From Amorphophallus konjac (Eukaryota; Streptophyta; Magnoliopsida; Alismatales; Araceae): a DNA stretch of 64,000 bases. How positions within the stretch are numbered: position 1 is the first letter of the stretch; each line of letters begins with the position of its first letter. The position numbers and the translations under genes are program-made. The notes under the pieces are model-generated. The model saw nothing but the letters and a program-made list of their open reading frames with translations. It ran no database searches and had not been told where the DNA came from. The stretch is from positions 173,716,413-173,780,412 of the forward strand of contig CM040128.1 in the NCBI GenBank assembly GCA_022559845.1, read 5' to 3'. Shown here piece by piece: positions 33,606 through 45,316 of this stretch.

Positions 33606-35770
33606 TGATGAGGACATCAAGAGCTTATGAGTTGTATTTTGTGTATTGGCTTGGATTGGTGTGTATTATGGGTTGTATTGGCTTGAAGTGTATGTAATTT
33701 TTGATTTCTTTCATTTGGGCCATCCTTGTAAGGCTTATATCAAGCCAATGGGCCATTTGTTATGTCAAGTCCAAGGCTAGGTTGCCATTAGTAGAGTCCA
33801 TTAAGAGTGTTACTTCATAGTGGGTCATTAAGGCACTTAAGGCCCAAATTGGGTTCCACTCTCTCATGGGCCATCTAAGTGGGAGTGGCCCAAGTCTAGC
33901 ATGATCTAATGGGAGGCTCTTGGCCCATGAATGGCCTTGGCCCATGGAAGGGGGCGCAAGGTTCCTTGTCTTATTAGGCATGGTAGTTGTGGTTTAGGTG
34001 GTGTTTGAATAGATCTAGTCCAAGGTTGAATAAGTATGGTCAAATTAGATTAAACTAATGTATTAAATGTGTGATTCACATTGTATCCCAGCCCTTCAAT
34101 CCAAACCCCTAGATCCAAGGGTTGAGGTTGAGTTTGGTTGGCATCCTATATAAGGTTGTATTTTTCATATTGAATGAATTAATGAATGAAAAAAAGGCAT
34201 TTGCCCCAAGTGAAGCTTGCGCCCCTCCCCTCTCTCTCCCTGGTTCCTCCACCCCCTCTCCCCTTTCTAGAGTGTATTCCCTTCCCCCTTGATCCCCTCC
34301 AGCATCTGAAGCAACTCCGGTGATCGCCACCGCCATCGACTCGCCGCCGACGCGTCGTTGCCAACGGTTTCGGTGGTTCTGTCCACTCAGGATAGGTTCC
34401 TCTTCTCAGAATTCCTGCTATCACTCCCTTCATCTTCTGAAGCTCAAAATTTCAGGGTTGGTTCCCCTCTAGAACCCTTATCCCCACAAAAAAAATCACA
34501 TCAAAAGTCATCCTTTAGCTATTTTTTGATTTTCATCCAAGTCTAAGTTCCAGATCTGTCCTGGTTCTGTTTACTGTTCATCAGCTCTGAGTTTCCCCCA
34601 TTCGAACCATCTTTTGATTTTTGTTGGGACGGCCAAATTTAATGGGAGTTCTGTCCAAATCCCTCTACCACCAGGAATTTTATTAATTTTTGGTTCGCCC
34701 TCCAAGTATTTTACAAAATTCGTCCAAGTTCCCAAAAACAGTCTGCCCACAGTTTCCTAGATCCGACCCAGGTCTAGTTCAAAAATCCCCGAAAATCCAT
34801 TTCTTCTCCAATCAAAAAACCAAAAATATTCCCGGATTCCTCTCTCATATACCTTCAACTTTGCTGAAAAAATCATTGCCAGATTCAGAGGTCTTCTCCC
34901 CGGTCAACGTCGATCTTCAGAGAAGATAGATCCTGCCCCTGCAGTTCTGGCCCAAATTCAGCAAGATTGTAAATTCAACAATCAGAAATACAGATCTGAT
35001 TATTTTTTCTGAAGACCCCTACGTCGAAGTATTTTGAGTCCTCTTTCCAACGGCTCTAATTTCGTCACGTTCCGACGACGGGGCTGATCGCAGCAGCAGT
35101 TTCCTCCAAGTCGCGCGCCTGCAAACAGAAGTTCAGGTTTGTGGCCGAGTTCCCCGCGAGCGTCGTCCGAGGGCCGCCCGGCGTCCGGTGGTCGTTCCAG
35201 CAGCTCGCCATCCCAGGGGAACGCTTCCCAAGTGTTTCCACAACAGAGGAGTCATCAGGCCCCACACGACCCCTCCGGTCAGCACGTGGGCCCCCACTAA
35301 CACGAGTACGCGTGAAGCCGAAGCATCACCCAGAACCGCCCGTCAACCCGAAACTGGTCCTCCCGGGCCCACTTGTGTCGCCCTTTACCTCCCTGCGTGG
35401 AGTGGGCTTAGTTGCATTGCTGTAACCATAATGTATTAAGTTCCCGGGGGTACGAGTTCCGGCCGGGTCCCATCTTCGCCACGTCGAGAGCGTGGAGGTA
35501 TCGCCTTCACCCTTACACTTGGCATTAGCTCAATTCTTTATATGCTTTATATGCCGCTGCTAGAGAGCATGTGTAGGGATACCTAGCCCGCTTTCAATTT
35601 ATAATATCACTGCTGCGAGAGAGAGCGAAGCCGTCCCGTGACCCGATCCGGGCACAAGTGAGAGCCGACCACCCTAGCTCCCAGCCGGTTTCTCAACCGT
35701 GCACATCCGACGCTTCCCTCGTTAAGGGACGATCGCGAGCTTGTCATGTCCGTGGTCCCGTCCCGCATCA
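33606..35770 (+). mobile_element. Solo LTR, 2165 bp, inside Gypsy-B integrase
   Basis: It starts TGATGAGGACATC and ends CCCGTCCCGCATCA, with TTTTC duplicated (33601-33605 and 35771-35775). A plus-strand TATA box CTATATAAGG lies at 34146-34155, followed by a short A/T stretch and a CT-rich GC-rich leader. No coding region or internal PBS is seen, so it is probably a solo LTR of an unassigned gypsy family. Reading frames within it (for example 35141-35425) show no domain. Confidence 0.8.
34146..34155 (+). promoter_or_regulatory. TATA box of the solo LTR
   Basis: CTATATAAGG lies about 540 bases into the LTR, followed by GTTGTATTTTTCATATTG; a normal position for a retrotransposon promoter. Confidence 0.5.
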
Positions 35771-35775
35771 TTTTC

Positions 35776-36829
35776 ACCCACTAAGCAACGCAACAAATCT
35801 CCCAGACTTCTATTGACAACTTCAGTCTGACCATCCGTCTGGGGATGGTAGGCGGTGGAGAACTTGAGTTTTGTGCCTAACAGGTGCCACAGGGGCTTCC
35901 AGAAATAGCTAATAAACCGTACATCCATGTCCGACACAATAGATTTGGGAAGCCCGCGGAGACGCACGATCTCAACGAGAAAGATACGGGCCACCCTGGA
36001 AGCATCAGAGGTTCTGGCACAAGGAATAAAATGGGCCATCTTGGAAAATCTGTCCACCACCACCATGATGGAGTCATGCCGGCGAACTGTGCGTGGCAAA
36101 CCCAAGACAAAGTCCATACTCACGTCTTGCCACGGGCGGTCGGGCACGGGCAGGGGAGTATAAAGACCGATGTTCTGCCTTCATTGTTTGGCCAAAGCGC
36201 AGGTGCGGCATTGGGCCACAATTCGGGCCACATCACATTTTACGCTCGGCCAGGAGAACCGGTACTCCACCAACTCGACGGTCTTATTGCGTCCAAAATG
36301 TCCCGCCAGACCACCAGCATGCACTTCCCACACAAGAAAATCACGCACAGAGGTACGTGGGGATGCAAAGCTTATTTCCCCGGAATAGATACCTGTCCTT
36401 AAAGACGTAGTCATTGTATACCTGGGATGGGCCTGATTGGAGGGCTGAGAGGATGGGGCCAAAGTTCGGGCAATTGGAGTAGTCATCCCGCAACTTCTCG
36501 AAGCCCGTGACTTCCGTGGAGACGACGATCAGCAACGAGGCACGATGACTCATGGCGTCGGCCACACGATTCTCTATGCCAGCCTTATGTTTGAGGGTAA
36601 ATGTGTAGGCTTGGAGATACTCCACCCAACGGCTGTATCTCGGGTTACGCTTCTTTTGGGCGTGGAGGAATCTAAGAGCTTCGTGGTCCGAAAATAGCAC
36701 GAACTCGTGCGGTAGAAGGTAGTGTCTCCAGTACCTCAGAGCCCGAGCTACCGCGTAGAACTCCATGTCATAGGTGGAATACTTTAATTTGGCGTCACTT
36801 AGCTTTTCACTGAAGAAAGCAACTGGGTG
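35776..36829 (-). pseudogene. Gypsy-B RNase H (end), zinc finger and integrase core
   Basis: From the right: RNase H tail (MEFYAVARALRYWRHYLL, FSDHEALRFL, IENRVADAMSHR; 36540-36800), a frameshift near 36370, the integrase HHCC region (HAGGLAGHFG...CRTCALAKQ, 36184-36330), TGA 36181-36183 (CGA-derived), then the catalytic core with D in MDFVLGLP, D in IVSD (the next residue is Met where Arg is usual), and E in [18 protein letters not shown] up to 35776. The solo LTR at 33606-35770 follows. The solo LTR at 36835-40067 separates it from RT. Confidence 0.85.
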
Positions 36830-36834
36830 ACTCT

Positions 36835-39800
36835 TGTAGTGCCCCAGAATTTATATAAGTATTTTCTAGATTATTTAATAACTTTCTGGAATTTATTTGT
36901 AATTTATAAGGGCTAAAGAGAATTATAAAAGGATTATTAAACTTTTAGAAGGCCCAATGAATTAACCTAGCCTGTTTAAAGAAGCCCAAAAGGTTTTAAG
37001 GGCCAAGCCCAACTGGGTTGGCCCATATTCTAGAAGGTCATTAAGGATAAATACTAATCACATATATATATATTTAAATGGATAAACGAATAAAAGAGTT
37101 TTACTTATTTAAAACTCTAGCTACGTTGACTGTAACGGTCCATCGGGCGACCGTCACAGCCAAGTAACGCATGAGAGCTAGACCGTTACACTATGTGTAT
37201 TCTGTGAGTTGAAGAGTTTGAGACATGTTGAACTCTGAGAACAAGAAATGTAACGGTCTATCGTGAGACCGTCACATGCCTCTAACGCACTGGCCATAGA
37301 CCGTTACATCCTGTTAGTTCCGTAAAAGAAATAACAAGTACAAAGATTAAAACTTTGGACTCTTATCCACTAAGGATCGACTTGGGAAGAGTTATAATAA
37401 TACTGAGGACTCTTAGAGATTAGATTATGACCAAACAAGGACTCTAGAATCGATCTAATCCTCAAACCCTAGCCTAAACTCTATAAATAGGGCATAGTTC
37501 TGAACTGTGCGACCCTTACTTTTTGGACGTAAAGAATCAAGGTAAGGAGTCATTATCTCAGGTAAGCTCATTAGAAGTATTTGTTTACAATACTTTAGAC
37601 TAACTCCCCTCCAAATTTCACATCTTTAGGTCAAGAGGTCGTGGAGTTAGAGCCCAAGGAAGTTGCTGAAAAAGTCACAGAAGAAGGAAATCTAGGGCAA
37701 GATTCTCAATCCAAAACAGAAGCAACAGCCTAAGTTAAGAGGTAGGTTATCTCATGAACGGCAAAAACAACCTGATAGGACTAAAAGCCCTCTGGTTCAA
37801 GTGATTTCCATGCATTATAGATAATTGAATTCATGATTTTACTACTTCTATGCATTACATGCATCCCTTAGCCTTAATTGGACATGCCAAAGATGTATCT
37901 TGTCTAATTCATTAATACCTAAGCATGTAGTTGGCCTACACTACGTTATCATGTCTAGGGATTCATGGTATTTTAATTATGGACATGATATGAATCGATC
38001 TCTTTATGTTTTATCTAGTTTTCTGTCAGCAGATACTGTAACGCATCAGCGTAGGACCGTCACACTCATATAACGGCCCTACGACAGATCGTCACACACC
38101 CTGCTATTTTGGATTTTCACTGTTGTCTCTAACGCACTGGGACAGACGCGTTATGTTCATGTAACGGCTGGATCCAGACCGTCACGTTCACTGTGACGCC
38201 CCACCTCCAGACCGTCAGAGTCTGTGTTCTGCCAACCCTAAGACAGAATATAACTTGCCAATATTATTTATTGTTAAGCCTAGTTAAGTTTTAACCTGAT
38301 CATGTGATTTTAAGGTTATTTGATTATTCATATTAGTTATTGCCTGTTTTGGTATCTCACTTTTACTTGAGTTATGTTAATTTCATGAAGCCAAATTATA
38401 TAGTTTTGTATTATAAAGCATGACTTTTTAACGTTGTATTGACAGAGTTTTTCATCATGATTTCACACTGATTATACATATCTCTCTTCGTCAATAGAGT
38501 CATTTCTATAAGTACATGGCACATATTCCGGTATGTTGCCATTAGTTCACAATTTGCACTTTAGGAACACCATCTTGGACATGAGGACCTCTCTATTGGA
38601 TATTCCTTCCAATGGACTAGGAAATCATTGTTTCAAGGCCTCCGTAATTCTCCGCGAGCCTGGGATTCCCACTAGGACGCCGAGTTAGTTGTACCATCAA
38701 AGCCCAATAACTAGAATACACTATCGTTGTTTTCTGGATCTTGTAATGTAACGGCCTTGCACTGGACCGTCAGGCTCACGTAACGGCCCAATGCCCGACC
38801 GTCACATTTCATTGAGTCTAAACTAGTATGCTGGACTCTGGTCACTGTAATGGCCCATTATGGACGCGTTACATAGTGTAATGGCCCATTAAACGACCGT
38901 TACATAGCTTGTATATGTTAACCCAAGGTTTGACCAAGGGTTGATATTTCAATGATTCTAGACAAACCTTGATGATCTAGAACTTATCATATTGCTTAAT
39001 AGACTTAATGTAATGGATGAAAGTTAAGAAAATATACCGTTATGCTGCCGATTTATTCTATAAGCATAACATAGTTTAAATGTCATTCTTGATCTCATAT
39101 ATTCAAATTGAAGCATTCATTCATTGATTATTGTTATCATGGAATTATTGAACTTATTACATTCTTGGCCATACTTTACTGTTACATGCGTGGAAGTAGC
39201 TTAATTTATAACTGAAGATGCGATCGAGCACTGATTGTGTTCAAGGGCTCTATGCTAGTCCCCTCGGCTGATTGCCGAAAATATACTATTTTATAAACCA
39301 TGGGGTATGATGCTACTGGCGTCGCATTGCGCTGGGAGTACTATTTCTATAAATAAGTGAAGATCCACGGCACGACATGACTTTCTTGCTTGATATTCCA
39401 CAGAAATTCACGAACTATGTACTCAAAAGAGACTAGTGTGATGAATATGTGGCTTGCTAGTACAATCTCATTACATTCTTGTTCATGGAAGGCCAATATC
39501 ATGATCTTGTTATATTCTTGATAGTTCATTCTTGATCATTCTATCTTACATGATTATCTTGTTACTTTGGTTTAAACGCGTGATCGATTCGCATTCGCAT
39601 GATTTTCTCTTATTCTTTAGAGCTAAATTGTTAATTACTTTAATAGTGCCTTCATGTTGATGCGAAGATACCTACTGGGCAAGTGTGCTCATTACCTATT
39701 TCTAATGTTTTTCAGGAGATGGAAATAGTTCGAATTCGAATTCGGGTGATTCAAGTAGCGGGTCCGAGAGCGATTGAATGTTGTTATTACAAGAGTGAAG

Positions 39801-40067
39801 ACATAGGAAGTTTATAATGTCTAGATTGAGTCAATGTAATTTTCCTATTTCTTGAGTCTAGTAGAATGAAAATCAAATTAGTGATTGTATCTTTGAATAT
39901 TGAGCATTATGATATGAAGTTGAAGTTGATTAAATCCTATGCAATTGCATTTACTTGTGTGATTGTCTCGCGCTCTGATTGATTCTTGCTTGCAAGAGGC
40001 TTACCATGCCGGCTGTTCACGCTCCCCGAGCGAGTCTTCCGCTGTAATAAAGGCTCGGGGCGTGACA
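36835..40067 (+). mobile_element. Solo LTR of a Tekay-like family, 3233 bp, inside Gypsy-B RNase H
   Basis: It starts TGTAGTGCCCC and ends GGGGCGTGACA, with ACTCT duplicated (36830-36834 and 40068-40072). A TATA box CTATAAATAG is at 37481-37490. End sequences, the block CCCCTCGGCTGATTGCCG near 39260, and the block near 39680 (ACCTACTGGGCAAGTG) are the reverse complement of blocks in the Gypsy-A LTR, so these are related families. It carries about 13 palindromic words of about 28 nt in three clusters (37130-37310, 38035-38215 and 38748-38905). No internal coding region. Confidence 0.88.
37481..37490 (+). promoter_or_regulatory. TATA box of the 3.2-kb solo LTR
   Basis: CTATAAATAG stands 650 bases into the LTR, right after the first cluster of palindromes. 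The palindromes of the first cluster are thus upstream of the start site and the others downstream. Confidence 0.6.
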
Positions 40068-40072
40068 ACTCT

Positions 40073-41850
40073 CCTGACTCAGTACTCCGCCTATGCCAAC
40101 GCCAGAGGCATCACAAGCAACCTCAAACACCTTAGAGAAGTATGGCAATCTAAGCACATGTGCTTGGGTCATAAGCTCCTTAAGATTACGAAAGGCTGAG
40201 GCAGTAGCCTTTGTCCAGACAAAGGTCCCCTTTCGCATGCAGTCTGTAATGGGAGGAGTTACGGTGCTGAACCCTCTAATGAATCGATGATAGAAAGTGG
40301 CCAAACTGTGGAAACTATGAACTTCATGAAGGTTTTGCAGTTCCGACCAGTCCACAATTGCCTTGACTTTATCCGGGTCAGCAGAAACACCCTTACTAGA
40401 GACGATAAACGCCAAGAAAGTAACTCGAGCGGTCGCGAAAGCACACTTCTTGAGGTTACCATTGAGGCTTTCATGGCACAGGATGGTACAAACTTGCCTC
40501 AGGTGGTCCAGATGGTTTACCCTCGTGTGGCTATAAATGAGAATGTCATCAAAATATACAATGAGGAACACCCCGATGAATGGGCACATCACTTGATTCA
40601 TAAGCCGCATAAAGGTGCTCGGGGTGTTTGAAAGACCAAATGGCATGACTAGCCACTCATAGAGTCCGTCCTTCGTTTTGAAGGCGGTCTTCCATTCGTC
40701 TCTAGGTCGAATCCTCACCTGGTGATAACCACTCCTCAGATCAATTTTTGAAAACAGAGTGGCTCCCGCCATCATAACCAACATGTCATCCAAGCATGGA
40801 ATGGGAAACCGGTACCTCACCGTTATGCGGTTGATTGCACGGCTATCCACGCACATCCTCCATGTTCCATCTTTCTTAGGAGCTAGCAATGTGGGAACGG
40901 CACAAGGACTCATGCTCTCTCTCACGCGGCCTTGCTTTAGGCACTCCTCAACCTGCCTTTGCAATTCAGCATGATCAGCGGGATTCATGCGATAATGGGG
41001 CAGGTTGGGCAAGGAAGATCCGGGGATTAGGTTGATGGCGTGCTGGATGTCACGCATCGGAGGTAACCCCTCATGTAACTCGTTAGGGAAGACGTTCGCA
41101 AATTCATGGAGGAGATAGGCGACGTCCTCAGGATGCTCACTCGGTGCCTCCTCGACACCTTCCTCTTCGGCTTCCCTAACCATCATGGCATATATGACGT
41201 CATAATCAAATAGTTCACGCTCGAACTCTTGGGCGGTGATCAATTGTAACCTCATAGTTGCCGGGGTACTCGTCTTAGGGGCACGAGCAGGAGGGGGCTT
41301 CCCGGCAAGGGGCACCGAAGCACTTGCAGTAGTGTTCGGCTGAGAAGAACTCGGGTTGCTAGGGGAGACCAGCACTAGAAGGGGTGTCGGGAGTGGGGCT
41401 CCCCGGAGAGGGGACAATACGAGGTCGGGAGGGTTGGATAGTGATGTGGTGACTGCCATGTTTGAAGACACAAGTGTTGGCCCGACCGTAGAGAGCCGCA
41501 TCCACATCATAGATCCAAGGACGGCCAAGGATAACACTCCCGACCTCCATAGGTAAGACATCACACCAGATTTGAGCTTCATATGATTGGAGATGAATAG
41601 GAATGAGGCATCTCAGGCGCACGGGAATGAAAGTGGTGTCCACCCAAGAGACTTGATAGGGGCGAGGATGATCCTCTGTCGCTAAGCCCAGATGGGCCAC
41701 CGTATTGGTGGAGATAGCGTTGATGCAACTCCCACTATCAATGATGACACGACAGACTCCCCCCCCCCAAACGATAGTAGGTCTGTAAGATGGCCGTACG
41801 GCGCCAATCCTCAGTTTCCTTTGGATGGGCGAGAATACATCGGACCACAC
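40073..41850 (-). pseudogene. Gypsy-B protease and reverse transcriptase, frameshifted
   Basis: The protease frame (41850-41359) has the DSG triad in VIIDSGSCINAIS (about 41735) and a GRPWIYD flap region. A shift at about 41370-41400 changes to the RT frame, which runs to the RNase H domain. RT blocks: [21 protein letters not shown] and then the [15 protein letters not shown] and [10 protein letters not shown] motifs (catalytic FDD at about 40535). The first part of RNase H ([19 protein letters not shown]) ends at the solo LTR boundary at 40072. Protease cuts the polyprotein; RT copies the RNA. Not functional as it stands. Confidence 0.85.
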
Positions 41851-43285
41851 CTAGTCTGTTTTCTTCGGGTGCCCCAACCAAGTCGATGGGCTCGCCGATG
41901 TTAGCAAACTCGCCCTCATATTTGTCAGCCAGGTCATCTCCCTCATGGTTAACATAAACAATGGGCTGCTCTTGCTCTGAAGTCTCGCCGTTACCAATGA
42001 CTAGGGCCTTATGGGGGCAGTCAACCGCATGGTGCCCTAGCCCCTGGCAATGATAACAACAATCGCGGGACTTATCACTCGGACGTGGGGCCTCCCTCAT
42101 GGGCGCCTTCCCTCTATCATCGCGCCTGGCAGGAGGTAAGACAGGAGGGGCCTCCCCTTGGCCTTGTCCTTCTGGAACCTGGTGAGTTGGGGCCTTCTGA
42201 GTGGGCCCTGGGGCAGTTCGCGGGTCCAGAGGACGTTGATAAGTGGACCTAATGCGAGAGGACACCCACTCTTGCTCAAACTGCTCCATTTCACGCACAA
42301 CCTGATAGGCATGATCAAGAGTGGTCACATGCTGACGAAAAAGCTCTTGTTGATGAGCCCGACGTAGGCCTCTCCGGAAATGGGAAAGGGTTAATGCACC
42401 CTCCTCACGGGCTCCACACCTCAATAACAGATCATCAAATTCATCAATGTACTCCGACACTTTCCTAGAACCTTGTGAGATGTTCTGCCATCTATCAATC
42501 AATCGGTGACGGTACGGCGCGGGGGAGTACTTCTCACGAAGCCTGGCCTTCATCTCACCCCACGTATCAATGGGCTCCTCATACCTTTGAGCAAGACACT
42601 CCTCAAGATTGGTCCAGTAGGTTAAAGCTCGACCCCTTAACATGGTCTTGGCGAAGAAAGCTTGCGGAGGGTCGGACATCCCCAACCAATCAAAATAGCG
42701 ATTCATCCTAGCCTCGCAGTCAAGATATTCTTGAGGTTCCAAAGAACCGTCAAAGCTGGGAGCCTCGATGCGGGCATTCCGGATATCATGGTCTCAATCC
42801 CGGTATGCCCATCGTTCATCCTCATCAAACTCCCTGTCAGGCCTCCTACCAGGCCTCCCATACCTACGAGCAAATGGGACTCTGGGGTTTTCATCAATCT
42901 CCTCTTCAAAATTGTCCCGGTCGTAGTCATTGTATCGACCCCGCCGATAGCCAGCTAAGGCGACCCTAGGCTGAGGGTGCCGAGGGGCCACAGGTGAAAG
43001 GGGGCGTTGTAGTTGGGGTCTCTCAACGTCTTGATCTCTCCTTGGTTCATGAGCAGCCCCTTCCAAGGCCACAATGCGACCCATAATCCCCTGCACAGTA
43101 CGGTCAGACTCGGCGACCCTCTCCTCTATACCCGTAAGACCTTCTCTCATGCGTTGATCCATTCTACGGATTTCCTCTCTAAGCTATAGCACTAACTCGG
43201 TCAAGGTCGGGTCCCCAGGAGGGTTGGCATGAGCGCCTTGAGGGGGAAGGCGGTTCCCAGACATTGCTTGTTGAGATCCCGACAT
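41738..43285 (-). pseudogene. Gypsy-B gag, two stops, frameshift to protease
   Basis: The frame starts at ATG 43285 (MSGSQQAMSGNRLPPQG). TAG 43184-43186 and TGA 42794-42796 interrupt it; both fit C-to-T changes. The gag core (EPQEYLDCEARMNRYFDW...YWTNLEE...FRRGLR, 42280-42750) is a standard retrotransposon gag fold, followed by a basic Pro/Gln linker and one zinc knuckle CYHCQGLGHHAVDC (about 42020-42065). The open frame leaves the protein-like reading at a run of ten C (41759-41768), where the protease frame takes over; a slipped base in this run is the likely cause, or a programmed shift cannot be excluded. Confidence 0.85.
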
Positions 43286-44825
43286 CGGTACCGAAATGTG
43301 GAATTCAGCACCGCTACGTGTGGGCATGAGACATAGGCAAAGCTAAACTAATATGCAATGACTAACTGACGACATAACAACCATTTTTTTTCCAGAAATT
43401 GTAATGCAACGACTCGTAAAACTATCTAACCTGCAACTACAACTATGACACGACAAACATACGACTAGTGAGATCAGCAGCGTGAACTAATCAGGTTGCA
43501 GCAATTATTATGTCGTGCACGCGTCCAGGAAGGTGAGTGCGTTAAAATAGATGCTAAAAAATGCAGGTATGGCCGGTCCTAGCAGGGCAAAACATTTTCC
43601 AAACAATCAAAGATTTTTCACAATGACTAACGAGATTCCACGGTTAATGTAACAAACTGATATTCAAGAGAGGGACACAACTAACTCACAAAGTCCGCAG
43701 TAATAAACTTGAACGGGCTAGATGTTCCTACCACACATTCACGGCGGCAAATTTAATCAAATACAAGTTGAGCAAGAGATGAGAGTGAGCCGTAAGCGCT
43801 AACCGACTCGCTGAAGAGCAAGGTCCACCGAGAGTGTTTAGAATCACTAGGTCGAGGGTAGGCGCCTGCTGCTGCCGGTCTGCGTGTTGCTGTCCTGGGC
43901 TAACCAGAGTGTGAACGCGGCGAGGGCGTGCTGCACAAACTCCACGTATCGCTCCGAAGGGGGTGAGCCTGCCAGCCGCTTCGGGTGCCGACGTGGGGGC
44001 GTGCGAGGTCGGCGAGGCTGGAATACCTCGTGTGGGAGCGCCGGCAGGTAGACGTACACCGGGTGTTACCCATCGGCATTCTTGATGCCGTGCAGGTTCA
44101 TCCGGACGAGTGACTACCGGGTGGAGGTGCGGTCTGCTCCTGGTGTGCTTGCGAAGAGAAGAGAGAGGCTGCTAGCAGAGTGGAGGAGGCGGCGGGGCGA
44201 CTAGGGCCGTTCGTGGAGTAGGGGCTAGCCGACGCAGGCAGTGGCGGAGGCCCACAACAGGGTGGTCGGGACCGCGGCGGTGACAGTCATTGGCGCTGGG
44301 CAGATGGCCGCGGAGCTGGTGCGCCGGTGGGGCCTCGCAGTGGTGGCGAGTTTCACCCCGGTGGGCACCGCCGCGGTGCAAGCCGGCGGCGTGGGAGGGA
44401 GGCAGCGGTGCCGACTAGCGGTGGATCGAGGCCCGCGAGCGGCACGGGTGCAGCAGAGTCAGCGAGCGACTGGTGTGGGCGGGCACGGCGTCAACGGCCG
44501 TCGCGTGCAGGGTTGGCGAGGGCGTGGGGTTGCGTCGAGCCCGAAGAGGGGCGCATGCCACGATGAGCAGGGCACGGTGGGTGCGTACCGCCATCATAGA
44601 CTGGCCGCGGACGCCAGCCGTGGAAGAGGGGGGACCACGCGGGTGGACGGCGGTAGCGACACTGGGTGCCAGCGCGAGTGGTGGGGGCGTGCAGACGGCA
44701 CCCACGCAACGGCTCCCACGGGAGCGGCGACGTCAATGGAGGGCCACGGGGATGCTCTGCAGGAGGGAACGTGCTGGAAAGGAGGCGGTAGCAGGATGGT
44801 TCGGCAATGTAGGCGGCGCCGAAAC
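43286..44825 (-). other. Leader of Gypsy-B, with a GC-rich part at 43840-44825
   Basis: The stretch between gag and the primer-binding site is much longer than usual for a Reina-like element. 43286-43840 is of ordinary composition; 43840-44825 is very GC-rich, with runs of open frames on both strands (up to 197 codons) that look like by-products of composition. No domain is recognised. It may be a captured piece of host DNA. Confidence 0.4.
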
Positions 44826-44843
44826 TGGCTCTGATTCCAATAT
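44826..44843 (-). promoter_or_regulatory. Primer-binding site of Gypsy-B
   Basis: On the minus strand, next to the LTR end, the sequence is TATTGGAATCAGAGCC, one base off the initiator methionine tRNA complement (TGGTATCAGAGC). It supports the minus orientation. Confidence 0.75.
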
Positions 44844-45311
44844 TGGTGCGGCACAGCGGAGACGAAAAGGGAAAGACGAGGAAGAAGAAGAGGACAAGGA
44901 CCGATGGGCTTCCGCCCTGGGGATTCCACCCCGTTGAGAGGGAGAAGACTTGGAGGCTGCCACTAATAGCTTTTTTCAAAACTTCGTTAATGCTCCAACA
45001 CGAGATTACAACTATATTTATAGGGAGGGAACCCTAATGGCCCTCACAGACTCCAACGTGGACTAATATATCCTCAAGCCTAAAATGAGCCCAAGTTCGT
45101 ACCCGAAAATACACAGAAAATGAAAAAAGCACCAATCGTCCTCAAATGGGCCTTATTACATCAATTAAATGCCCAAACTCATAAAACAACATGCTAGTGA
45201 CACGGGAGTAAGTCGCCCAGCCAAATGGATGCCGTCGTCTCTGCTCGTCTCCTCCGTCTGCGGTTGACTTGGACTGGGCCGGCCCGGTCCAATGCTCGGG
45301 TGTCCCCACCA
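44844..45311 (-). repeat. 5' LTR of Gypsy-B, 468 bp
   Basis: Same length as 32341-32808. TATA box (CTATAAATA on the minus strand) at 45015-45023. Confidence 0.9.
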
Positions 45312-45316
45312 CTGTT

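Larger units (their letters stand above)
32341..45311 (-). mobile_element. Gypsy-B: chromodomain Ty3/gypsy element (Reina-like), minus strand
   Basis: Both LTRs are 468 bp (32341-32808 and 44844-45311), start TGGTGCGGCACAGCGG and end GTCCCCACCA. CTGTT is duplicated at both sides (32336-32340 and 45312-45316), within the integrase gene of Gypsy-A. The LTRs differ at roughly 16 places, about 3-4 % by eye. Inside, from right to left: primer-binding site, a 1.5-kb leader, gag, protease, RT, RNase H, integrase and a C-terminal chromodomain. Two solo LTRs have inserted, in RNase H and in integrase. Several stops and frameshifts make it inactive. Short LTRs and the chromodomain suggest Reina, but other chromovirus lineages are possible. 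Confidence 0.88.

Noticed and set aside
44241..44834. 197-codon plus-strand frame in the Gypsy-B leader
   Set aside because: Composition-driven open frame in GC-rich DNA, with equally long frames on the other strand and no recognisable domain.
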